A DNA stretch of 64,000 nt, taken from Anniella stebbinsi. Its lineage: Eukaryota > Chordata > Lepidosauria > Squamata > Anniellidae. Under the pieces are notes generated by a model, which worked only from the letters and a program-made list of their open reading frames with translations, had not been told where the DNA came from and did no database searches. Both the position numbers and the translations under genes were made by a program. This document shows, piece by piece, positions 45,411 through 55,732 of the stretch. The stretch spans positions 163,085,814 through 163,149,813 of the forward strand of contig JARDYH010000005.1 in the NCBI GenBank assembly GCA_029215795.1. Direction: 5' to 3'. Positions within the stretch are counted from its first letter, which is position 1. Each line of letters begins with the position of its first letter.

Positions 45411-45689
45411 TATAACAGAAGCAAAGAAACCTTCAAACATATAGATTTTTTTTTTAAAGAATAGACTGACACACTTCATATAAAAACTGAACATGGCCAC
45501 TGGCCATGGTTCTTTACAGAGTGCTATCACTCAGCACCTTGACATCTCTATGGTAAATCGCCTATATATGTTGCATTGAAGTGGGAAACCTGTTTTAGTC
45601 CCACCCCATTTTCTCAACTGTCAATCATTTGTTGATTTCCTGCCTTTGGTGCAATCCCCCCCCCCCCCCCCGTTCTGAAAGGTTGAAAT

Positions 45690-46100
45690 GCCTCTCCCAA
45701 GGCTTAAGGGGTGTCTTCATGGTGCTGCTTTGCCGCTCCTTCCTCGTAAAACTCTGCAGTATCACTGCTGTGGGTTGGGGCAGGATATCCTCCACAGCAG
45801 GAGGAAGCGTGAGCTTTCCTGCAGTTTGGCAGCTCGTCAAGCCCACCCCCTGTCCTCTGTCTGGTCTTCTCACTCTTCTGGCGACCTATCAGCGGTTGCC
45901 CTCCGCCCCAGAAGACTCCAGCTCAACATCCAAGTGAGGTCAGACAGTGGAAGGACCATGGTGACCTCGTTTCAAAGCAAAAAGTCCGGATAAGACCCAA
46001 ACTTTTAAAATGTGCAGCTTTGGGGGGAAGCCTTGTGGCGGCCTCGAGTTGGCAGCTGCATCGTGTAACCTACATAGCACCACCGCGCAGCCACCACGGA
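45690..46100. mobile_element. hAT-like MITE, GGGGCTGTCTA family
   Basis: 'aaggggtgtcttcatggtgc' at left; 'aaatgtgcagctttgggggg' and 'gcagctgcatcgtgtaacct' near the right end. A poly-C run precedes it (45657-45671). Confidence 0.5.
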
Positions 46101-46154
46101 GCAAATAAGGCATATAGTTACTGGCAGAAAGAGCTTTAAACTAAAATAATCTGG

Positions 46155-46285
46155 TAATTTGGGTATTTTGACCTCCCACGTTTTGCCTTTGGTCATGCCC
46201 GCCACTGGAATGCGGGCCCCCAAATCTTCCCCAAAATTGTATTCAGCCCCTGGTTGGAAAGAGGTTGCCACCCCTGCCTTAACAC
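46155..46285 (-). repeat. 'TTTCAGCC' dispersed repeat fragment (antisense)
   Basis: 'tcatgcccgccactggaatg', 'cccaaaattgtattcagccc' and 'ctggttggaaagaggttgcc'. A similar piece is at 46505-46565. Confidence 0.5.
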
Positions 46286-46571
46286 TAGCCCTGTTCAGAT
46301 GTATCCTTCATGCACTGAATGAACACTTGGGGGCAGTAATCGCAAAGTGCTGACTAATCTCATCCCAGGCATTGCACATGCTGACTAGCCCTACCGCATG
46401 GCAAACGCTCATCCAGCACAAATGCTTCAACTGCAGAAGAGGCAGCCTTTGCTCTCCCTGTAGCCATTTGTGTTGTAGGTAGGGCTAGTTGGCATGCTCA
46501 GTTTCTGGAAGTTGGCCCTCAAGAGCTTCTCTGAAATTGAATTCAGCCCTCGGACTGAAAGAGGATCAGCA

Positions 46572-46658
46572 CCCCAGGCTTAACTCTGGCCATGCTGGCT
46601 GGGAATTATGGGTGGTGCAGTCCAACATGTCTGGAGGGCATGACGTTGGGAAAGGCCG
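46572..46658. mobile_element. CAGCCTTCCCCAAC-family MITE, truncated
   Basis: 'ggccatgctggctgggaatt' ... 'gacgttgggaaaggc'. A second fragment is at 46990-47044. Confidence 0.55.
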
Positions 46659-47042
46659 GAGGAGAGCAAGGTTTGAATTGTTGTCTAACCTTGCTGTATC
46701 TAGTTCTGGGTACTCATGGAGAGGGTGTTTGTGAGTATGGGGTCAAGTGACAATAGTCATTCTATGTGGTGTGGCATCAAGGTATGTTTGAATGGAAGTC
46801 CAGTGGAACCCCCGTAAAATTCTGTGAATGAGGTAGGGCAATAGTGCAACTAAAGTCTCGTCTGAAGCACCGAGTGTCTTCTGAAACTGAGGTATAACTA
46901 CACCGCAGATGTACACTGGCTTAATAATTATTTCCTCTCCCCAAAGAATCCTAATAGTTCTGTAAGGTGGGGATAGTGATCTCTGACTAGGGTAGTCTTC
47001 CCCAACCTGATGCACGCCATATGTTTTGGACTTCAATTCTCA

Positions 47043-47235
47043 TCATAAGAACCTAAGAAGAGCCCTGCTGGATCAGGCCAAGGCTCCATCTAGCCCAGCA
47101 CTCTGTTCACACAGTAGCCAACCTGCTGTCAGCCAGGTACCTGCAAGTAGGACACAAGTGCAACAGCAGCACCCCCTCAACTATATACCCTAACAATTGG
47201 AATAGATAGGTTTACTGGCTATGATATTGGCCAAA
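47043..47235 (+). repeat. 'GGATCAGACCA' family repeat
   Basis: 'agagccctgctggatcaggc', 'cacagtagccaacctgctgt', 'gtaggacacaagtgcaacag'. Confidence 0.65.
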
Positions 47236-47351
47236 ATGGCCAATGATCAGAAATGCTGGGAAATGTAGACAAGGGCATTGAGCAATGTCTTTGAGGTTTT
47301 TAGATTAGAAAAATGGCAAGTTACAGAATAGCTTGATAGAAGTGTGTGTAG

Positions 47352-47355
<4 letters not shown>

Positions 47356-47399
<44 letters not shown>

Positions 47400-47510
47400 T
47401 ACATACACACACACACACACACACACAGTTTTAAAATTGTTTTAAGTTTTAATTGTAAGCATCTTGGGGGACCCTGTTTAGGCCAAAAGGCAACTCATAA
47501 ATAAAATAAA
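47356..47510 (+). repeat. (TA)n and (CA)n microsatellites plus LINE tail
   Basis: (TA)n at about 47356-47401, (CA)n at 47405-47427, then 'aattgtaagcatcttggggg' and 'ggcaactcataaataaaata', a LINE 3' tail. Confidence 0.6.
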
Positions 47511-47714
47511 TATATGCATAGTGTGGAGAAAGTGAATAGAGAGCTTTTCTCTCTCACTCATGATACTAAAACCCAACGTCATCCAAGGAACCTAAACAAT
47601 GGGCAATTCAGGACAGACAAATAGAAGTACTTCTTCATCCAATGCAGAGTTCAACTATGGAATTCACTACCACCAGATGTAACTGGATGGCTTTAAAAAG
47701 GGATTAGAAAAATT

Positions 47715-48300
47715 CAGAACTACAGTAGAGCACATATTTGCATGCAGAAGGACCCAGGTTAGGGTGATCAACTATCAGGATTTCCCCAGATTTGTCCTGG
47801 TTTTTTGTTCTAGCCTGTGTGTCGGGGTTTGTCCATAATTTTCTATAAAAATCTGGGAATAACATGCTTTCCCAATTAAGGCCGCCATTAGCGTGCCAGG
47901 GGGAAATGAGGTACATCATTTCCCCACACACACTGCATCAATCAGGGCCTTAAAGGGGAAAGCGTGTCATCCCCAGGCATTATAGAAAGGCCCCAATTGG
48001 AGCAGAGGAGGGGAAAGCGTGTTTATTCCCCTTCACCACACTAATGGCAGCCGCCATTAGAGTGGCAGGGGAATGACGTGCTTTCTGGAGGCCCCCAAAA
48101 GCGCACTTTCCCACGTGCCCCCCACACTGGGTGTCCTCTTCTTGTGTTTCCCAAATATGGTCACCCTTTCCAGGTTCAGTTCCCAGTATCTCCAGGTAGG
48201 GCTTAGAAAGACCCCTGAAGAGCCATTGCCAGCCAGTGTTGACAAGATTGGGCTGAATGGACCAATGGTTTGACTCAGCGTAAAGCAGCTTCCTATGTTC
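47715..48300 (+). mobile_element. tRNA-Ala-derived SINE split by a hAT-like element
   Basis: The head 'cagtagagcacatatttgca' with 'tgcagaaggacccaggt' stops at 47759. The body resumes at 48168 with 'ccaggttcagttcccagtat', 'ggctgaatggaccaatggtt' and 'aagcagcttcctatgttcc'. Confidence 0.7.
47760..48167. mobile_element. hAT-like element TAGGGTGATCA...TGGTCACCCT (inside SINE)
   Basis: 408 bp. The flanks acccaggt / ttccaggt agree at 6 of 8 positions and match the continuous SINE sequence. The interior has 'ggccgccattagcgtgccag' and its near-inverse around 48050. Confidence 0.65.
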
Positions 48301-48470
48301 CTAAATTCATGGAGGATAAAACTCTCAATGGCTCCTAGCCCTGATGGCTATCTACTACCTCCAGAATCAGAGGCAGTATGCCTATGTACACACCAGGTGC
48401 TGGGGAACATGGATGGGAGGGTGCTGTTGCACTCATATCCTGCTTGCCGGCCTCCCAGAAGCATCTGATT

Positions 48471-49878
48471 TAGGGTGACCAGATAAAATCCAGGTCAGGG
48501 CTCATGTAACTTTAACAGTTGTAGAGAAAAGGAAATTTCAGCCAGTGTCATTTGTATGCAATTAGTTCCTGGTGAAATTCCCTCTTCATCACAACAGTTA
48601 AAGTTGCAGGCACTATACTAGAGTGACCATATACAAAAGAAGGCAGGGCCCCTGCAACTTTAACTGTTGTGATGAAGAGGGAATTTCACCAGGAACTAAT
48701 TGCATACAAATAACACTGGCTGAAATTTAGGGATGTGCACTGGATCGGACCCGATCCACGATCCGAGTCCGGTCCAGTGGGAAATCGGATAAATTATCCG
48801 ATTTCCGATCCTGCAGCTGGATCGGCCGATCCAATCCGAACTGGTCCGAAAAGGCTCCGAACCGGTTCGGCAGATCTACGGATCGGCGGGCGCCCACTGG
48901 CGCCCACCGCCGCTTCCATTGGCGGGCGCCAGCGGGCGCCCGCCGATGAAAGTGGACAGCGGGGGGGGGAGGAGGGGGGCGCTTACCTTCTCGGCCCGTC
49001 CGCTCCCGTCCGGCACTAGCAGCTACTACCAGCGGGCTCCGCAGCCTGCTCTAGGGTGGCGCGCCGGGTGATATCATCACCCGGCGCGCTACTCTAGAGC
49101 AGGCCGTGGAGCCTGCTGGTGGTAGCCGCCGGCGCCGGACGGGAGCGGACGGGCCGAGAAGGTAAGCAGGGGGTGCGTGGAGGGGAGGAGGGGGCGCGCG
49201 GAGGGGGGGAGGTTGGCCCTTACCTTCCCGGCCCGGCCGCTCCCGTCCGGCGCCGGCGACTACTACTACCAGCAGGCTCCGCGGCCTGCTCTAGGGTGGC
49301 GTGCCGGGTGATGTCATCACCCGGCGCGCTACTCTAGAGCAGGCCGCGGAGCCTGCTGGTAGTAGCCGCCAGCCCCGGACGGGAGCGGACGGGCCGAGAA
49401 GGTAAGCAGTGGCGGGGAAGGGGGCTTACCCCCCCCGGAGCCGTCCGCTTCTATCCGCTGGCGCCCACGGGCGCCAGCGGATGGAAGCGGACGGCCCCAG
49501 GGGGGGTAGGGAGCACGGGGGAGGGGGCTTACCTGCCGGGGCCGTCCACAGCGGACGGCCCCAGGGGGGGGAGGGAGTTAGGCCCCCCCTCACCCACCCG
49601 CCGCCATTTTTTCCTCATAGACTTGCATTGCAATGCAAGTCTATGGGGAAAAAAATGGCGGCCGATCCAAAAATTTACGATTTTTGGGTCGGGATCGGAC
49701 TCGATCCGGTCCGGGGGGCCTCCGATTTTGTCTGAACCGGTCCGGGACAAAATTGGAGGTCCCGATCCGGGTCCCGATCCGATCCGGGGGGTCCGTGCAC
49801 ACCCCTACTGAAATTCCCTTTTCTCTACAACTGTTAAAGTTACATGAGCCCTGACCTGGATTTTATCTGGTCACCCTA
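48471..49878. mobile_element. Palindromic hAT-like MITE (TAGGGTGACCAGATAAAATC), copy B
   Basis: Ends TAGGGTGACCAGATAAAATC and GATTTTATCTGGTCACCCTA, flanked by the exact 8-bp repeat ATCTGATT (48463-48470, 49879-49886). The arms are the same as in copy A. The right arm is split by the element at 48728. Without that insert it would be about 320 bp. Confidence 0.88.
48728..49807. mobile_element. Nested hAT-like hairpin element (TAGGGATGTGCAC...GTGCACACCCCTA)
   Basis: 1080 bp, flanked by the exact 8-bp repeat CTGAAATT (48720-48727, 49808-49815). The subterminal regions are 'gatcggacccgatccacg'-type repeats. The interior is a series of hairpins: 48985-49163 (centre about 49073), a second related hairpin 49218-49405 (centre about 49313), 49424-49500, and 49600-49665 ('gacttgcattgcaatgcaag'). 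No transposase; non-autonomous. The open frames inside are not genes. Confidence 0.85.
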
Positions 49879-49999
49879 ATCTGATTGATCTCTGTGGGAA
49901 CAGAGAAGTGGGCTAGATAGGACTTTGGTCTGACCCAACAAGGCTCTTCTTACAATTTCAATATCATTATCAAACTGCAATCCCAAGATCCTTTGGGAA

Positions 50000-50820
50000 A
50001 AGCCATGACAGTGAAACTGGCATTCATTAGTATAGTAAACTATACAGGACCTTGTTTCCAAGGCACTGAAAAATAATCATAAATGTTAGTATACGTCTGT
50101 TGGGTAGATATGCCCTCAGGACAGTCACATTGACAAAACCTGGGGGTGGCTGATTGAAACGACTTCCCATCTGTGACTGTGTGCTAATAATAATATAGCA
50201 TTTACAATTAAGAAACTAATTCTTAATGGCCGGGGACCTTGGTGCTCCCAGCGCTTTACTTCTATGGAGTTGTTTTGACAGGCAGCTGTTTTTCTGTTGC
50301 TTTCCGAAACACCCTCCTATATTCACTGGGGAATCTTAGCTGCTGTCATTACAAACTTGCCTCGCCTCTCATTATCTTGCTCTCTGCATTTATTCAAGTG
50401 TACAAGAGTTCTTAATAGGCCACAAGAGGACCAAAGCACAAGCCATAACGAAGTGAGGGGACGAGACTGAAATTATGGCATGAAATGACAGAGTGCTTTA
50501 CGCAGCTCTCTCTTCTGTTTCCTTCCCCACAGGGATTCTAGTTTCTACAGAACAGCTGAAAAAAGGTGAACTTCTGGGGCTGAGCAATGCTTTCCACTAG
50601 CTATGCTTCACTGGTACCAAGAACTCAGTTTACTGGGCTGCAACAGATCCTACGATCAATTTTCTTCTTTCTTTTGAAATGTATTCACCCATTTTTCATT
50701 ATAAAATCACCCCAAAGCAAGTTACAGCTAATAAAACTCAATAAAACCATACAACATAGACCTAAACACCCACACCAATCTAACAGGGGAGAACAATAAT
50801 CCAGATAAATAACAGTGAAC
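50000..50820. other. No gene seen
   Basis: Probably single-copy intergenic sequence; no repeat or exon recognised. Confidence 0.4.
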
Positions 50821-50824
50821 ATAA

Positions 50825-51168
50825 GGGGGCTGTCTCCATGGCACCGCTTTGGTCCCGCATTCCCTTAAAACCCATGGCATTGCAGCTGTGGGGTGGCAAC
50901 AGTTAATCCCCACAGCAGTTAATCCCCACACCTACCATGAGGCTTGATCCGCCCTGGAATGCCCCAAGCTTTGCAGTGCAGTGAGGTCACCACTGATAGA
51001 CAGCGTGACGGTGATGACCTTGCATTGAAAGCAAAAGCCATGATAAGCAGGGGGGGGAGGGGGTCTGCACAGTTTCACCGGAAAACCCCATGGTGGGTAT
51101 GAGTTGATGGCTGCATCGTATAAACAATGCATTGCCAATTTGCAGCCATCACAGAGTATACAGGGAAT
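50825..51168. mobile_element. hAT-like MITE, GGGGCTGTCTA family
   Basis: 'gggggctgtctccatggcac' at left. Interior 'agtgaggtcaccactgatag' and 'ggctgcatcgtataaacaat'. Confidence 0.55.
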
Positions 51169-51169
51169 G

Positions 51170-51412
51170 TATGGTGTAGTGCTTAGAGTGTTAGCCTGGG
51201 ACTGCGGCAACTCAAATTTACCATGAAGCTCACTATGTGATTTTGGGCCAGTTGCTGACTCTCAGCCCAATTTATTACACAGGATTGTTGTGAAGATAAC
51301 ACAGGGAGGAGGAGGAGGAGGAGGAGGAGGAGGAGGAGGAGGAGGAGGACATACACTACCTTGGAGGAAAGGGTGGGATATACATGTAATCAATAAATAT
51401 AAAGTCGGATGT
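51170..51412 (+). mobile_element. Sauria-type tRNA SINE with expanded (GGA)n
   Basis: 'gtatggtgtagtgcttagag', 'ttgggccagttgctgactct' and 'ttgtgaagataacacagg', a (GGA)n of about 15 units at 51305-51350, then 'ggaaagggtgggatatacat' and 'aatcaataaatat'. Near full-length. Confidence 0.8.
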
Positions 51413-51487
51413 ATGTGTGTGGGTTTGTATGTCCAGAAATGTTTACCCACTTCTAGATGAGCTACAAACTTAAAATTTGGGATGCTG

Positions 51488-52555
51488 ATCTGTCTTAATA
51501 ATAATAATAACAATAATAATAATAATAATAATAATAATACATTTATTTATTACCCGCCTCTCCCTCCGGATCGAGTCGGGGAACAGCATCAAATATAAAA
51601 TACACAAAACTGATTAAAAGCACATGAAACCAATACTTCAATACAAGCTTGCAGCTTGTGCAAAATGCAGCAGCCAAAGTGATAACAGGAACCAGAAGGT
51701 TTGAGCATATAAGACCTACTCTGGCCCGCTTGCATTGGCTGCCTATATGTTTCCAAGCCCGATTCAAGGTGCTGGTTCTAACCTTTAAAGCCTTACATGG
51801 CTTGGGACCACAATACCTGATGGAACGCCTCTCCTGATACAAACCTACTCGTACACTACGATCCACATCTAAGGTCCTCCTCCGGTTGCCTACTCCGAGG
51901 GAAGCATGGAGGGTGGCAACAAGGGTGAGGGCCTTTTCAGTGGTGCCCCCCCGATTATGGAATGATCTCCTCGACAAGGCTCGCCTGGCGCCAACATTGT
52001 TATCTTTTCGGCACCAGGTTAAGACTTTCCTCCTATCCCAGGCATTTAACAGCGTATGTTGAGGGTTTTATTGTTGTTGTTTCTATTTGACCTAGAATTG
52101 TTGTTTTAAATGATATTGTAATTATAACTTGTTTTTATGCTTTTTATGGTTTAAAATTTTGTATATCGGTTTTTTAATGCTCAATGTTTTTAATTTTTGT
52201 AAACTGCCCAGAGAGTTTTGGCTATGGGGTGGTATATAAATGGAAATAATAATAATCATTAAAATACCAATAAAATACCAATAAAACACTTTAAAATTCT
52301 TCTGGATAGGCCTGCCGGAAGAGATCAGTCTTTATAGCTCTTTTAAATTCTTGAAGACTGGTGAGTTGGCGGATCTCTCCCGGCAGGTCATTCCACAATC
52401 TGGGAGCAGCAGAAGAGAAGGTCCTCTGGGTAACGGTTGTCAGCCTAGTCTTGGCTGACTGTAGTAAGTTCTTCCCAGAGGACCTGAGCGTGCGGGGTGG
52501 ATTGTATGGGAGAAGGCGATCCCGCAGGTAACCTGTACGATGTACCAAAAAAATG
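51488..52555 (-). mobile_element. L2-like LINE 3' end (antisense, family A) split by another LINE
   Basis: The (ATT)n tail and 3' UTR at 51488-51640 continue at 52256-52548, which on minus encodes RTFSSAAPRLWNDLPGEIRQ then LTSLQEFKRAIKTDLFRQAY, the C-terminus of an L2-type reverse transcriptase. The interruption is the sense element 51641-52255. Confidence 0.75.
51641..52255 (+). mobile_element. L2-like LINE 3' end (sense, family B), nested
   Basis: QNAAAKVITGTRRFEHIRPT, LARLHWLPICFQARFKVL and FKALHGLGPQYLMERLS, a stop, then 'FSVVPPRLWNDLLDKA' and a 3' UTR ending 'gaaataataataatcat'. About 200 codons of the C-terminus with stops. Confidence 0.75.
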
Positions 52556-52604
52556 TCAAAACCCCAAATTTTTGCAGTCTATTTTTAAACAATCAAAAAA
52601 ATCC

Positions 52605-52735
52605 TACACTGACGCCTACAACTGCCAGCATGCCTATATCTCCCAGCAACTGTCAAGGAAGCGCCTCTCAGAAGACGGGGCCACCTGTGGAATGCCGAAG
52701 GCATGCTGGGAGGTGTAGGCATTTCAGAGGTCTCA
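52605..52735. mobile_element. Short palindromic MITE ('GCCTACA...TGTAGGC')
   Basis: 'gcctacaactgccagcatgc' and the inverse 'gcatgctgggaggtgtaggc'. Related to the AATCCTA family by its arms. Confidence 0.5.
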
Positions 52736-53317
52736 GGGGATCACACATGGCCACATGGGCAATCGCCCAAGATCTCTGAAATGGCTACATATCCCAGCAT
52801 GCCTTGCTTGGAGCTGCCCACGTGTACTGAGAGCCGCTTCCCTCCACTCCTTGGAGATGCTACTTCGAGAGAGAGTGGCAAGGAGCAGCATCAGCGACCA
52901 GCGGAGGGAAGCAGATTAACATTATTCAGGGACCCGAGCAATGCCGGGAATATCTGCTAGCCAATAAATAAATGTAGTAAAACAAATTCACTCAAAAGAC
53001 TGGGTGAACAAATAACTCTTTAGCTGGCACCGAATGCTTGCAAGGCTTGATGCCAACTGTAGGGGGGGGGGGGAAGAGTACTGCAATCAGGGTGCCTGTT
53101 CAATCTCTTGGGTGAACACATATCAAACTCCAGGCAAAGGCAGCAACATCTAAAGGACATACTCTCACTCAATTGGAATATCCAGCTGACCCAGAAGGTC
53201 ATTTCCATGGCTCCCCACCCCCTGCTTTTGCCATTCTCACTTTCCCCCTCCGTGTTGTCTTGTTCATACTTCTGCCTTCAGGGAGAAGGTACCCTAATAT
53301 AAAACAGGGTGAATCAG
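52736..53317. other. No gene seen
   Basis: Contains a poly-G run (about 53063-53074). No gene recognised. Confidence 0.4.
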
Positions 53318-53672
53318 GGCTTTTGAACCTCTTTCAGCCTGAGGGATGAACTCCATTTCGGAGAAGCTCTCAGAGGCCATATTCTAGTGGTGGGAGGGGC
53401 AGAAGTGAACAGAGGTGGGGCCAAAAGTACCAGCTCGTTTTAGTCTAAAGCTCTTGCTGCCAGTAATGGAGCTTTAGGAGAGGCATTTCAGCCTTTAAGA
53501 ATGGGGGGTGGGGAGAAAGTGTTCAAATGCTAGGAAAGCATTGGTGGTCAGGGGAAATGGAACAGGGCCTGGGGCAGGGAGCATGGCCAGCTGGGACTCT
53601 CTGGAGGAGTGGGACCCTAGGTGGGCCATATTTGATCCCCAGGCCTGAGCTTCAACATCTCTGGGCTAAACA
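53318..53672 (+). repeat. 'TTTCAGCC...GGAGAAGCT' dispersed repeat
   Basis: 'tgaacctctttcagcctgag', 'ggagaagctctcagaggcca', 'ggaggcatttcagcc'-like block and 'cctgagcttcaacatctctg'. Confidence 0.6.
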
Positions 53673-53857
53673 AATGAGGAAGCTTCAGACCATCATTCGT
53701 TTAACATTATGTCCATATCAGGACACCCCCCACCCCCACCCCCGGCTTGTTCTCCTACAAGCCAGAATCAAAAGCCAGGTTTTTTTCTTGGTTTATTTTT
53801 CTGGCTTCTTAGAAAAGGAACAAACCAGGGATCATAGTTCAGATGTAATGTTAAACA

Positions 53858-54925
53858 TAGGCTGACCATATGAAAAGGAGAACGGCTCCTGTAACTTTAA
53901 CAGTTGTAGAGAATAGGGAATTTCAGCCAGTGTCATTTGTATGCAGTTAGTTCCTGGTGAAATTACCTCTTCATCACAACAGTTAAAGTAGGGTGATCAG
54001 ATTTTGAGAATCAAAATCCCGGACCCCCCCCCGCCACCCCACCCACCAAAAGCAACCCCCACACCGCGTGCCTGCACCGCCCCGCCCTGTGCCGCCCCAC
54101 CCCGCCCGCCCCCCGCCCGCATGCCTCGCGCCTGCGGCCGCCCCGCACAAGCCGCCTGCCCCACCTGCGCTGCGCCCCCCCGCGCCACCTCCCCTGCGCC
54201 GCGCCACCCCTGTGCCGCCCCCCATGCCGCGACGCCCCCCCCGCCCCTGCACCGCCCCCCCACCCGTGCCGCCCGCCCCCGCGCCGCGCTGCCCACACGC
54301 ATGCCTGCCCCACGCTCCTTACCTGCTGGGGCGTCCGCTTCCCTCCGGGGCTCGGAATCTACTGAGAAACAGGCTTCCTGGCCTGTCTCTCAGTAGCGCG
54401 CAGGGTGATGACGTCATCACCCAGCGCGCTACTGAGAGACAGGCTGCGAAGCCTGTTTCTCAGTAGATTCCGAGCACCGGAGGGAAGCGGACGCCCCAGC
54501 AGGTAAGTGCCTCGCGCCGCCCACCTCCCGCCACCGCCGCGTGACACCCCGCCGCCCTGGTTTGCCCCCGCCACCCCCCGGTTGGCCTGGATCGCCCCAG
54601 GGCCATCTGGTCACCCTTTTGGGGGGCTAAATTTCTGGATTTGGCCCCCAAAACAGTTTTTCCCCCCGGATGCGGATTTGCTCCCCATTTTCCGGGCATG
54701 TCCGGACAAATCTGGGCGGATGGTCACCCTAGTTAAAGTTGCAGGGGCCATGCCTTCTTTTGTATATGGTCACTCTCGTATAGTGCCTGCAACTTTAACT
54801 GTTGTGACGAAGAGGGAATTTCACCAGGAACTAATTGCATACAAATGACACTGGCTGAAATTCCCTTTTCTCTACAACTGTTAAAGTTACATGAGCCCTG
54901 TCCTCTTTTTCATATGGTCAGCCTA
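53858..54925. mobile_element. Palindromic hAT-like MITE (TAGGCTGACCATATG), copy C
   Basis: Ends TAGGCTGACCATATGAAAAG and CTTTTTCATATGGTCAGCCTA-type inverse. Same arms as copies A and B. The flanks both contain taaaca, but no exact 8-bp duplication remains. The left arm is split by the element at 53989. Confidence 0.8.
53989..54730. mobile_element. Nested hAT-like hairpin element (TAGGGTGATCAGA...TGGTCACCCT)
   Basis: 742 bp inserted in copy C, flanked by AGTTAAAG (53981-53988 and 54731-54738). The left third is C-rich tandem sequence. The centre is a hairpin with arms of about 90 bases around 54412/54413 (gtgatgacgtcatcac), nearly the same as the hairpin at 39632. The Pro-, Ala- and Arg-rich open frames here are compositional. 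Confidence 0.82.
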
Positions 54926-54929
54926 CTAA

Positions 54930-55730
54930 ACAAATCATGGACTGAGGCTTCCTGGTTTGTTTAGCTACTTCCGCAGGCAGGAGGAACCAAGGAGGAACAA
55001 TCCAAACAGGCCCAATGCTTCTCTCAAAACCGGGTTCACTCCCCTCAGAATGACAGTCATCATATTAAGTGGGGGTGGGGAGGAAACACCGCAGCATTGA
55101 AACACATAAATCGGGTCACATCGACTTAAGACATGTTAAAAAAGGCATTTTTTTTCCTGCGGAGATGCAGCGCTTTGGGGCGGATTCAAAGGAACGTCAT
55201 GTGCATTGAGAGGCTTCCAAGCGCACTACAGGCGATAGGAGGTGCCTTGAGAATGACGTGTAGATCCCCCCCAAGTCTCTCACTGTTATTACCGCTCCAG
55301 AAATTCAGTGTGGCAAATTATTGGAATATGGGAAAGCAAGTGGGAAATTAAAAACACAATTCCCACCTGTTTGCCACACACTTGCCTTGAATGTTCCACA
55401 GCATTAACAACAGAGGATGACAACCAGAGTTGAACATTACTCGCAAATGGAGGAAGGAAAGTGACAAAATGGTGGGGATGAATAGCTTTCACCCAAAAGC
55501 CAAACAGAGGAGTCGTCCTTCTTTTAACTACATTGCAGAAATTTTCACTGCAATCCACTTCCTTGCCAGATAAACAGAAGACAGAATATTGGCAAAGCAA
55601 TTCCAGAGTGTTTTTTAAACACAGGTCCATAGATACAGACATTGCCACAGTCCACAGATTTATAACATCTGTTTGGAAAGGGCCAAATAAGATACAAAGG
55701 ACTTGAGGAAACGTGAGCAAAGCGACATTG
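54930..55730. other. No gene seen
   Basis: Non-coding. The frame 55289-55720 (minus) has no recognised domain. Confidence 0.4.
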
Positions 55731-55732
55731 GC

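Larger units (their letters stand above)
48303..49955 (-). repeat. 'GGATCAGACCA' repeat (antisense), split by nested hAT-like elements
   Basis: Parts at 48303-48470 ('gatggctatctactacctcc', 'gggaacatggatgggagggt') and 49887-49955 ('gggctagataggactttggt') are two halves of one copy, separated by the palindromic element. Confidence 0.65.

Noticed and set aside
48735..49811. Open frames of 60-108 codons in the GC-rich region
   Set aside because: All fall inside the hairpin element at 48728-49807, which has no coding function.
51262..51513. Frame with a polyproline run on minus
   Set aside because: It reads through the (GGA)n expansion of a Sauria SINE.
53983..54466. Several long Pro/Arg/Ala- or Gly-rich open frames on both strands
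   Set aside because: They lie in the C-rich tandem part of a hAT-like element; base composition alone removes stops.
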